Positions 43,951 to 51,495 of a stretch of 64,000 nt of DNA are shown here, in pieces. Source of the DNA: Gammaproteobacteria bacterium (lineage in GTDB: Bacteria; Pseudomonadota; Gammaproteobacteria; Thiohalobacterales; Thiohalobacteraceae); contig JAHJQQ010000025.1 in assembly GCA_018819175.1 (NCBI GenBank), positions 1 through 64,000 on the forward strand, written 5' to 3'. Numbering within the stretch: position 1 is the first letter of the stretch; each line of letters starts with the position of its first letter. The translations under genes were made by a program, and so were the position numbers. The notes beneath the pieces were generated by a model, which was not told the DNA's origin, made no database searches, and saw only the letters and a program-made list of their open reading frames with translations.

Positions 43951-45096
43951 TCATTTCTTCTTTAAACCAAATCCGGCCAGTTTCACAACGTTCAGCTCAT
44001 AACGGGTTGTTCTGCCACCACCCGGTAGCGGCATGATGATCCCCTTGGCAACCAGATCTGAAAGATCACGACTCGCCGTTCGATTGGGACACTTGGTGAT
44101 CGCTTCATATTTTTTTGTCGTTATGCCACCTTCTAAGCCCTTGCGACCTTCAGCAAATACACGCGACACCATCCTGGCCTGCCGGTCATTCAGCTGGTCA
44201 CCATAGGTTTCGTAGAAACGTGTCTTGGTCAGTACAAAATTCACTTCTTCCCGGGCAATTTCCTGTGCCTTGATAACCCTGTCGGCAAAGTAATCAAGCC
44301 AGACATTAACGTCCAGGCTTCCACGGCTCGCTTTCTCCAGCTGCAGATAATAAGATTTTTTGTCCCCCTCTATCGCTGTGGCAAGACAAGCCGTGGTCGG
44401 ATAGCTGAGGGACTGCGAAAGCGCATGGTCAGCAATCGCCCTGCCGACTCGCCCATTCCCATCATCGAAGGGATGAATCACTTCGAACCAGAGGTGTGCA
44501 ATACCTGCCCTAGCAATCCCTGGCAGCTTATTATCCATATTCAAAGGACTGGTCTGGTTGTACCAGTCGAGGAATCTCGCCATTTCATCGTACACCCGAG
44601 TCGCCGGCGGAGCTTCATAGTGAACCGTTTCTCGGCCGTAAGGCCCGCTCACTATTTGCATTGGCGAAATATCGTTGCGGTATGCGCCTCGCAGAATTGG
44701 CGTGTAGCGCTGTTCCGGGACAGCCATGGATTGCCACTTGCCCAGCAGATCATGTGTCAGGGATGTTTGCCAGTTCTTGCGAACGTCCACCAGCAGCATC
44801 GCGGCCCCCGCCGCTTTCTGGTCTGAATTGTCCGGCAGCGTATCCGATGTGATTAAAGAGAGTAGTGATGACCTGACCGATTCTCTATCCAGATCCTCGC
44901 CCTCAATGGCGCTGGTTTTGATGGCCTCGGAAAGCATCAGATCGATCGTGGCATTCTCTTGAGATGCTATAGGAAGTGCATCAAAACTGCCCGCCAGACG
45001 CTCTGAGTTCAGGCGAAATTCAAGTTCCCGGTGTTCGAGAGCAAGCTCGTCGTAGCGGAAATCGGGCCAATCGGGTTGTTGCCAAATCCATCTCAT
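43951..45096 (-). CDS. Fic-family AMPylase (class II), DUF4172-type
   Basis: 381 aa. The Fic active site is complete: HPFDDGNGRVGRA (catalytic His208). An N-terminal DUF4172 region carries the inhibitory motif TSAIEGE (Thr61-x3-Glu65-Gly66), marking an auto-inhibited class II Fic that probably transfers AMP to a target. The C-terminus (about 300-381) is a winged-helix-like domain (RTASRDLSDLVAKGIIMPLPG), suggesting DNA or protein binding. A palindromic candidate operator lies 22 bp upstream of the start. No antitoxin or Doc partner is adjacent. It is bracketed by att-like sites 2 and 3. Confidence 0.93.
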   Translation of the reverse strand: MRWIWQQPDWPDFRYDELALEHRELEFRLNSERLAGSFDALPIASQENATIDLMLSEAIKTSAIEGEDLDRESVRSSLLSLITSDTLPDNSDQKAAGAAMLLVDVRKNWQTSLTHDLLGKWQSMAVPEQRYTPILRGAYRNDISPMQIVSGPYGRETVHYEAPPATRVYDEMARFLDWYNQTSPLNMDNKLPGIARAGIAHLWFEVIHPFDDGNGRVGRAIADHALSQSLSYPTTACLATAIEGDKKSYYLQLEKASRGSLDVNVWLDYFADRVIKAQEIAREEVNFVLTKTRFYETYGDQLNDRQARMVSRVFAEGRKGLEGGITTKKYEAITKCPNRTASRDLSDLVAKGIIMPLPGGGRTTRYELNVVKLAGFGLKKK

Positions 45097-45157
45097 GGCG
45101 TGATTGTAGCGCTTATTCGCGCCATATTATAGTATGTATATGGCGCGATTATAGCCC
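45095..45157. promoter_or_regulatory. Palindromic candidate operator upstream of fic
   Basis: A perfect 11-bp inverted repeat, TCGCGCCATAT (45117-45127) and ATATGGCGCGA (45138-45148), with 10 bp between. A related direct repeat, ATGGCGTGATTGTAGC (45095) and ATGGCGCGATTATAGC (45140), is spaced 45 bp. The site sits over the likely promoter, so a regulator, possibly the winged-helix tail of the Fic protein itself, could bind here. Confidence 0.65.
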
Positions 45158-45241
45158 GCAATAACGCCATCCTCGATCAAGAACTCGCAACTGAACGGCG
45201 CCCACACAATACCATTGATGAGGCAGATTATATTGTTGATT

Positions 45242-45350
45242 GGAGTTGTTTAATTATTATATTTCAACATGTTATTAATTCCTATCTTCCCCCGCTCAAT
45301 CGTACCCGGCGGTTTGCCGGTGATGTCGTCGACGACGCGGGCGAGTCGCC
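45242..45350. repeat. Duplicated guaA 3' end (attachment site 3)
   Basis: About 107 bp align with the guaA 3' end and its downstream flank (47724-47830) at roughly 80% identity. Shared blocks are TTAATTATTATATTT (45250), the core CCCGCTCAATCG (45291; CCCACTCAATCG at 47772), CCCGGCGG, TTGCCGGTGATGTCGT and GACGACGCGGGCGA. No stop codon is preserved. The remaining bases from 45158 to 45667 hold no gene apart from the terminator below. Confidence 0.85.
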
Positions 45351-45585
45351 GGGCCCCTCGACACCGGGTCGATAATCAAAGACACAAGACGTGGAAAAGC
45401 TGAACAGGTAATGGCACCGACTTCAGAATGTCCAATGGCCACGACTCGTTTATCGACCGCGGGAAATTGACCACAAAAAGACAGATAAGCGGGTAGAAAA
45501 GTGATCAGATTGAAACAAGCTTCGCTAGCCCCTTCGAGAGGGTATCCGTTTTCGCCGAACCATCCAGCGCGGTTCCGCTGCCAGA

Positions 45586-45634
45586 CAAAAAAGGGCCGGA
45601 GGGATCAAGCTTTATTCCCTCCGGCCCTTTTCGC
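45586..45634 (-). terminator. Terminator of the secreted 576-aa protein gene
   Basis: Minus strand: AAAAGGGCCGGAGGGA, loop with an internal HindIII-like AAGCTT, then TCCCTCCGGCCCTTTTTT. A perfect 15-bp stem with T tract, about 35 bp after the stop codon. Confidence 0.9.
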
Positions 45635-45667
45635 TCTTTCGGGCCGCGTGCCCTGCGTTGCGCATCC

Positions 45668-47398
45668 CTAACGGATGATATAGGGAACCTTGCGCCGCAC
45701 CGATGCGCCGTGCGGGTCGCTGCGCTCCGCGCCGGTGTACTGGTGACCGCCGGGTTCCGGAGCGTTAACCGGCACCGTGTCCACGGTGTTGGTGCTGCGC
45801 AGAACGCCGACGAGTTCACCCGAAGCGCCGCCGTCCTTGACGCGGATAATGCCCACGCCCGGGCAACTGCCCTGCGCGCTATGGTCGACAGACACGGGCA
45901 CCGGGCCACGCAGCGCAACCATCATGTACTTGCCGTCCGGTGTGGTGTCCATCAGATCCGGCGCCGGATCGTTGGTTGGAAGCCCCGGGTCGTCGCTGAC
46001 CGAAGCTGTGCCACACGCGCCGCCGGTGGTCAGATCATAGGTCGTGCGGCTCTTGCTGACGGTGTGGAACACTTCGGCATTGTTCTGGATGCGATCGACG
46101 TTATGGATATGACTCCCCGATGTCGTCTTTGCCGCGCCGTGGGCGTCGCGCCGCGTGGTGGTGCCGGGCAACTGGCCGCTGTTGTTGGCCGCCGGGCCGA
46201 TGAGATTGCCGCCGGTCGCGGTATTGCCCGGATCCTGGAACACGACGGTCGGCAGTGGTGTGTTCTCGGGATTCGGTACGCCACCGAACTGCGAGTCGTC
46301 CAGGGTGTACATCGTGAACGTCGACCAGGTGGCGCCTGCGGGAGACGCCGAAACGCCCGCGTTGAGCCAGACTTCGTTGCCTTCCTGCACGCCGCCGCAG
46401 CCGGCGCCGTTGATGACCTGGTTGCCGTATTCACCGATGATGCTCATGGGCGTTGTCGAAGAATCGGCCACCAGCAGACCGCCGCCGCCCATGGTGACAT
46501 ACACATTGCCGTCGTCCGAAACGATGGGGCAGATGATCAGGTTGTTCGGCCTTCCGCCCGCGCCGCCGTCGCCCGCGCCGCAGCCGTTCTCCTTGCAGGC
46601 GCCGTTCGGTGTGGTGTCCGCCAGCGCAGCGGCATCATAGCTGCCGGCGACCTTACCGAGCATTTGCCGCCCGCGGTGGTTGGCGCCGCGGTAGACCTTT
46701 GCGCTATCGGTCACGACCATGCCTTTGCCGACGCCGAGCGACGCCGATTGATTAAAGGTGGCGCCGGTGATCCTGCCAAGCTTGTTGCGCGTGATGTCGA
46801 TGCGCTCCAGGATCTTGCCGTTCAGGTTGGCGACCAGCAGCGCGCTGCCATCGGCATTCCAGAACGACATGTGCACCGAGCGTCCGGCGTTGGTGCCGGT
46901 GACCCGAAACAGCGCCACCGCTTCTTTGGTGATGCCGTCCATGATGCCGACATAACCCGCGCCCGGCGCAAACAGGTTGACGTTCATGTAGCGGTGCTGC
47001 GGGTCCGGCAGCATGCCGTGCAGACGGCCGAAAGCGCCGCCGCTGGTGCCGAGCGTATTACCCGTGGCCCCGTTGACATCGCGCTCTGCGAGCGTTGCCG
47101 GGAACAGTTCGTTGATGTCACAGGGTCCCGCGCTCCAGAAACCGTCGCAGCCGACCGGCTGCGCGGCAGGGCCGCCGTTGAGCTGGATTTCCATTTCCCA
47201 GCTGTTCCAGATCCAGACATAGCTGCCGGCAACTCCGCGGCTGGTTTGACCTGGTACAGAGTTGGATTGATCGGACGCCCATATCTCGTAGAAATGATCG
47301 AGCAGATTACCTCCGCTTGCGTGAACCGGGCCCGTTCCCGCGAGGGCAGGCCCCAACAATGCCATGACTGCTGCGAAACGAAAGAATGATGTTTTCAT
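45668..47398 (-). CDS. Large secreted protein of unknown function (possible beta-propeller)
   Basis: About 576 aa with a signal peptide ending near PVHA. The sequence is rich in Gly, Asn, Asp and Thr with recurring short blades (YVGIMDGITKEAVALFRVTG; LLVANLNGKILERIDITRNK; GNVYVTMGGGGLLVADSSTT; GKYMMVALRGPVPVSVDHS), typical of a beta-propeller-like extracellular protein. It has several cysteines (CDGFWSAGPCD, CKENGCGAGD, GACGTASV) likely to form disulfides. No cofactor motif is seen. The second ATG is chosen because GAGGAGG lies 7 bp before it and only 1 bp before the first ATG. It lies alone between guaA and its duplicated 3' end. Confidence 0.82.
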   Translation of the reverse strand: MKTSFFRFAAVMALLGPALAGTGPVHASGGNLLDHFYEIWASDQSNSVPGQTSRGVAGSYVWIWNSWEMEIQLNGGPAAQPVGCDGFWSAGPCDINELFPATLAERDVNGATGNTLGTSGGAFGRLHGMLPDPQHRYMNVNLFAPGAGYVGIMDGITKEAVALFRVTGTNAGRSVHMSFWNADGSALLVANLNGKILERIDITRNKLGRITGATFNQSASLGVGKGMVVTDSAKVYRGANHRGRQMLGKVAGSYDAAALADTTPNGACKENGCGAGDGGAGGRPNNLIICPIVSDDGNVYVTMGGGGLLVADSSTTPMSIIGEYGNQVINGAGCGGVQEGNEVWLNAGVSASPAGATWSTFTMYTLDDSQFGGVPNPENTPLPTVVFQDPGNTATGGNLIGPAANNSGQLPGTTTRRDAHGAAKTTSGSHIHNVDRIQNNAEVFHTVSKSRTTYDLTTGGACGTASVSDDPGLPTNDPAPDLMDTTPDGKYMMVALRGPVPVSVDHSAQGSCPGVGIIRVKDGGASGELVGVLRSTNTVDTVPVNAPEPGGHQYTGAERSDPHGASVRRKVPYIIR

Positions 47399-47766
47399 GG
47401 TCATGCCTCCTCATTCCGTATTCTCCGGTTGGAGCGACCGCAATGCTCGCAACGCCACGTAAAAAAACCGGGGCCGAAATACAGTCCTTCTGAAATTCTG
47501 GAGAGAACGGTGATCGGTCCCGGCGGTTCTTGGCGTTAACGAAAGCGTAGTTGGCAACAGACGTTTGTCAAAGGGCGCTGAGAGGCGCTGAGGAACGGTT
47601 GGTGAACGTGATGCAATATCTACTTAGATAGCTGTTGACCCGCAAAAGAGCCGCAGCCTTGATGTAATAAAAGGCAATAAAAAATTAACAAACAGTTGCT
47701 TATCATCTGCTCACTCCCACTCGGGAGTTGCTTAATTATTATATTTGAATATATTCCGAACCCCTG
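47399..47766. other. Intergenic stretch downstream of guaA
   Basis: Contains the promoter region of the secreted-protein gene and, near guaA, an AT-rich tract (47724-47760) duplicated at 45242-45280. A further CACTCCCACTCGGGAGT-like palindrome lies at 47712-47728 and could be a partial att core. No gene seen. Confidence 0.45.
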
Positions 47767-49350
47767 TCATTCCCACTCAATCGTGCCCGGCGGCTTGCCG
47801 GTGATGTCGTAGACGACGCGGGCGATGCGTGGGATTTCGTTGATGATGCGACGTGAACAGTTGTCGAGGAATTCATACGGCAGATGTGCCCAGCGTGCGG
47901 TCATGAAGTCGATGGTCTCGACGGCGCGTAGCGCGACGACATAATCATAACGCCGACCATCGCCGGTCACGCCGACGGATTTCACCGGCAGGAAAACGGT
48001 GAATGCCTGCGACACCTTGTCGTACAGACCGTGCTTGCGCAGTTCTTCGATAAAGATGTGATCGGCCAGGCGCAGGGTGTCGGCATATTCCTTTTTCACC
48101 TCACCGAGAATACGCACGCCCAGACCCGGCCCCGGGAAGGGATGACGATAGACCATGTCATAGGGCAGACCGGCTTCGACACCGAGTCGGCGCACTTCGT
48201 CTTTGAACAACTCGCGCAGCGGCTCCAGCAGCTTGAGCTTCATGTGCTCGGGCAGACCGCCGACATTGTGATGCGATTTGATCAGATGCGCCTTGCCGGT
48301 CTTGGCGCCGGCGGATTCGATCACGTCGGGATAGATAGTGCCCTGTGCCAGCCATTTCGCATTTTTGAGTTTGGCGGATTCTTCCTCGAACACTTCGATG
48401 AACATATTGCCGATGACCTTGCGCTTGCGCTCGGGGTCAGCGACACCGTCGAGTGCCTTGAGGAAACGTGCCTCGGCATCAACGCGGATCACCTTCACGC
48501 CCATGTGCTCGGCGAAGGTCGCCATGACCTGATCACCTTCCTTGTAACGCAGCAGCCCATTGTCGACAAACACACAGGTCAGTTGATCGCCGATGGCGCG
48601 ATGCAACAGCGCGGCGACCACGGATGAATCGACGCCACCGGACAGGCCCAGCAACACTTCATCGTCACCCACTTGGGTACGAATGGCATGAATGCTGTCT
48701 TCGATGATGTTGCCGGCCGTCCACAGCGCATCGCAGCCGCAGATGTCGCGAATGAAACGCGTGAGGATGCGTCCGCCCTGGCGGGTGTGAGTCACTTCGG
48801 GATGGAACTGCACGCCGTAGTAATGCCGCGTGTCATCGGCCATCGCGGCGATCGGCGCGCTGTCGGTGCTGGCCATGAGTTTGAAACCGGTCGGCAGATC
48901 CACCACGCGGTCGCCATGACTCATCCATACATCCAGCAGCCCGTAACCTTCATCGCTGGTGTGATCTTCGATATCTTTCAGCAGATCGGTATGGCCGCGT
49001 GCGCGGACTTGGGCATAACCGTATTCATGGTGATCGGAGGACTCCACCTTGCCACCCAGCTGCTGCGCCATGGTCTGCATGCCGTAACAGATGCCGAACA
49101 CCGGCACGCCCAGCTCGAACACCAACGTCGGCGCGCGCGGCGTGTCATCGGACGTGACCGTCTCCGGGCCACCCGAGAGGATGATGCCCTTGGGTTTGAA
49201 AATCCGCAGATCCTGCTCATCCATATCGTAGGGATGAATTTCGCAGTACACCCCGATCTCGCGCACACGGCGGGCGATCAGTTGCGTGTATTGCGATCCG
49301 AAATCGAGGATCAGGATCCTGTGAGAATGGATATCGGTAGAATTGTTCAA
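47767..49350 (-). CDS. guaA: GMP synthase (glutamine-hydrolysing)
   Basis: About 527 aa; converts XMP to GMP with glutamine and ATP in the last step of guanine nucleotide synthesis. N-terminal class I amidotransferase domain with Cys nucleophile in GICYGMQTMAQQLGG and HxE in FHPEVTHT; ATP-pyrophosphatase domain with P-loop LSGGVDSSVVAAL; C-terminal dimerisation domain ending KPPGTIEWE. No ATG precedes the conserved ILILDFGSQYTQ; the best start is TTG at 49350 with AGGA about 10 bp upstream (another TTG at 49386). The 3' end is a well-known integration site for genomic islands, and copies of its terminus occur at 45.3, 43.8 and 37.6 kb. It follows guaB on the same strand. Confidence 0.98.
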   Translation of the reverse strand: MNNSTDIHSHRILILDFGSQYTQLIARRVREIGVYCEIHPYDMDEQDLRIFKPKGIILSGGPETVTSDDTPRAPTLVFELGVPVFGICYGMQTMAQQLGGKVESSDHHEYGYAQVRARGHTDLLKDIEDHTSDEGYGLLDVWMSHGDRVVDLPTGFKLMASTDSAPIAAMADDTRHYYGVQFHPEVTHTRQGGRILTRFIRDICGCDALWTAGNIIEDSIHAIRTQVGDDEVLLGLSGGVDSSVVAALLHRAIGDQLTCVFVDNGLLRYKEGDQVMATFAEHMGVKVIRVDAEARFLKALDGVADPERKRKVIGNMFIEVFEEESAKLKNAKWLAQGTIYPDVIESAGAKTGKAHLIKSHHNVGGLPEHMKLKLLEPLRELFKDEVRRLGVEAGLPYDMVYRHPFPGPGLGVRILGEVKKEYADTLRLADHIFIEELRKHGLYDKVSQAFTVFLPVKSVGVTGDGRRYDYVVALRAVETIDFMTARWAHLPYEFLDNCSRRIINEIPRIARVVYDITGKPPGTIEWE

Positions 49351-49473
49351 GGGAGTAGATCCTGATTTAGGAGATACAAGTGACAAGTTACAAGATACAA
49401 ATGAATACCTGAAATAACTATTTGTATCTTGTCTCTTGCGTCTTGCATCTGGCGCCAGAAAAATTCATTGGGA

Positions 49474-49503
49474 AGGGGGACAGATTTAAAATCTGTCCCC
49501 CCG
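49474..49503. repeat. Perfect palindrome between guaB and guaA
   Basis: GGGGGACAGATT-TAA-AATCTGTCCCCC or close to it: a 12-bp stem with a tiny loop, GC-rich at its base. The sequence GGGGACAGATTT is typical of REP-type palindromes. It could cause partial termination between the two gua genes. Confidence 0.8.
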
Positions 49504-49509
49504 GGTTGA

Positions 49510-50973
49510 TCAAACCCGATAGTTAGGCGCCTCTTTTGTTATCTGCACATCATGGACATGGCTCTCCGCCATGCCGGCGTTGGTCACGCGCACGAACTTG
49601 GGCTTGGTGCGCATATCTTCGATGGTCTGACAACCGGTGTAGCCCATGCTGGAGCGCAGACCGCCGAGCAGTTGATGAATCACCGAAGCCAACGGACCTT
49701 TGTAGGGCACGCGACCTTCGATACCTTCCGGCACCAGTTTGTCGGCGGCGTTGCCTTCTTGGAAATAACGATCGGAGGAACCCTGTTGGCCCGACATGGC
49801 ACCCAGCGAACCCATGCCACGGTAGGATTTGTAGGAACGGCCCTGGAACAGCTCGACCTCGCCCGGCGCTTCTTCGGTACCGGCGAACATGCTGCCAACC
49901 ATAATGGAATGCGCGCCAGCGGCAATCGCCTTGGCCATATCGCCGGAGTAACGAATACCCCCGTCGGCGATCAGCGGCACGCCGCTCTTCTTGAGTGCCG
50001 CCGCGACATTGGCCACCGCGCTGATCTGCGGCACGCCGACACCGGCGACAATACGCGTGGTGCAGATCGAGCCGGGACCGATGCCGACCTTCACACCATC
50101 CGCACCGGCCTTCACCAAGGCGAGCGCGGCCTCGGCCGTGGCGATGTTGCCGCCGATCACCTGCACCTCGGGGAAATGCTTCTTCACCCAGGTGACGCGA
50201 TCCAACACGCCCTTGGAATGGCCGTGCGCGGTATCAACGACGATGACATCGACACCGGCGGCAACCAGTGCCGCAACACGTTCATCCGTGCCGGCACCGA
50301 CGCCGACTGCCGCGCCGACGCGCAGGCTTCCGAGCGAATCTTTGCAGGCGTTGGGTTTGTCGGTGGCCTTCTGGATATCCTTGACCGTGATCAGGCCGCG
50401 CAGCTGGAAATTCTTGTCGACCACCAGCACCTTCTCGATGCGATGCGAGTGCAGGAGGCGCACGACTTCATCTTTCTCTGCGCCTTCCTTGACCGTCACC
50501 AACCGATCCTTCGGCGTCATCACTTCCGACACCGGCGAGTCGAAACGGGATTCGAAACGCAGATCGCGGTTGGTGACAATGCCGACCAGCTCGCTGCCGT
50601 CGACTACAGGAACGCCGGAGATGTTATGCGCGCGGGTCAGGTTCAATACGTCGCGGATGCTGGTGGTGGGCGTCACCGTGAACGGGTCTTTGATGACACC
50701 GCTCTCGAACTTCTTGACGATGCGCACCTGTTCGGCCTGCAGCTCACCGGTCATGTTCTTATGGATGATGCCGATGCCGCCCTCCTGCGCCAGGGCGATG
50801 GCCAGCCGGGCCTCGGACACGGTGTCCATGGCCGCCGCCAGCAGCGGGATATTCATATGGATATCGCGGGTGACCTGGGTCCGGAGTTCAACATCCTTGG
50901 GCAGAACGGCCGAGTAATCAGGCAGGAGGAGAACGTCATCAAAGGTAAGGGCTTCTTCGGCAATGCGCAGCAT
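49510..50973 (-). CDS. guaB: Inosine-5'-monophosphate dehydrogenase
   Basis: 487 aa; oxidises IMP to XMP with NAD+, the committed step to GMP. A (beta/alpha)8 barrel (starting LTFDDVLLLPDYSAVLPKDV) is interrupted by a CBS pair (about 90-205, VSEVMTPKDRLVTV). The active-site cysteine is in GPGSICTTRIVAGVGVPQ, and the flap has GMGSLGAM. The length is standard. It is first in the guaBA pair, with about 160 bp before guaA. Confidence 0.98.
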   Translation of the reverse strand: MLRIAEEALTFDDVLLLPDYSAVLPKDVELRTQVTRDIHMNIPLLAAAMDTVSEARLAIALAQEGGIGIIHKNMTGELQAEQVRIVKKFESGVIKDPFTVTPTTSIRDVLNLTRAHNISGVPVVDGSELVGIVTNRDLRFESRFDSPVSEVMTPKDRLVTVKEGAEKDEVVRLLHSHRIEKVLVVDKNFQLRGLITVKDIQKATDKPNACKDSLGSLRVGAAVGVGAGTDERVAALVAAGVDVIVVDTAHGHSKGVLDRVTWVKKHFPEVQVIGGNIATAEAALALVKAGADGVKVGIGPGSICTTRIVAGVGVPQISAVANVAAALKKSGVPLIADGGIRYSGDMAKAIAAGAHSIMVGSMFAGTEEAPGEVELFQGRSYKSYRGMGSLGAMSGQQGSSDRYFQEGNAADKLVPEGIEGRVPYKGPLASVIHQLLGGLRSSMGYTGCQTIEDMRTKPKFVRVTNAGMAESHVHDVQITKEAPNYRV

Positions 50974-51495
50974 AGGTGGGGGGTCCGTACCTAAAGTCTT
51001 GAAGTGAGGGGCGCAATTATAGGTTTTGGCCGGCCCCGGGTAAACCGCAGACCGCGCATCCTTGAGAAATACTGCCCTTCTGGCGCAGTTCGAGGCCCAA
51101 CTCGACCAATTGCAGGGATCAGAGGCCTGGATAACGGCCTACGCCGCAATGACAGTGGGAATTGTGCGGGCTAAACAAACGTAGCCCGGATGAAATCCGG
51201 GGCCGGTTTCAGGTCCCCCTGTGTGCATTGGGACTACCGTTTAAAGAACCTTACACCCAAGGCCACAGAGAACACGGCGTTTTTGCCATGATTGTCTCCG
51301 CGTGCTGCGTAGCCTCAGGTGTGGATATTCGCTGTATGACGGGCTGATAAACCCTTTTCACACCAAAGACCGTAAAGTGCGCAAAGGTTTTTGAATATGT
51401 AAGCTTCGCGCACTTTGCGGTCTTTGGTGTGAATTCATAAATTGCAGCCGCGCAGAATGTGTTCGGGTAAGGCGATTCCACGTTAAGATGCCGGG
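50974..51495. other. Divergent guaB/xseA intergenic stretch with a long hairpin
   Basis: A near-perfect inverted repeat of about 25 bp (TTCACACCAAAGACCG near 51358 to GCGC at 51382, and GCGCACTTTGCGG to GGTGTGAA at 51408-51433) has one mismatch. Bases 51083-51183 translate in one frame to LLAQFEAQLDQLQGSEAWIT and a short tail ending in a stop, which looks like the C-terminal remnant of a gene. Both promoters must lie here. Confidence 0.6.

Noticed and set aside
45095..45300. Antitoxin gene beside fic
   Set aside because: No short co-directional frame with a ribosome binding site precedes fic; the inhibitory motif is already inside the Fic protein itself.
45505..45918. 137-codon minus-strand frame
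   Set aside because: It runs out of frame through the 3' end of the secreted-protein gene and its terminator.
37640..47770. Tyrosine or serine integrase belonging to the guaA-adjacent island
   Set aside because: All substantial frames here are accounted for by kdpE, kdpD, trkH, trkA, a 74-aa protein, fic and the secreted protein; none has integrase motifs.
51083..51183. C-terminal gene remnant (LLAQFEAQLDQLQG...)
   Set aside because: Looks coding-like but only about 35 codons remain and no parent gene could be named; noted with the intergenic stretch rather than called as a pseudogene.
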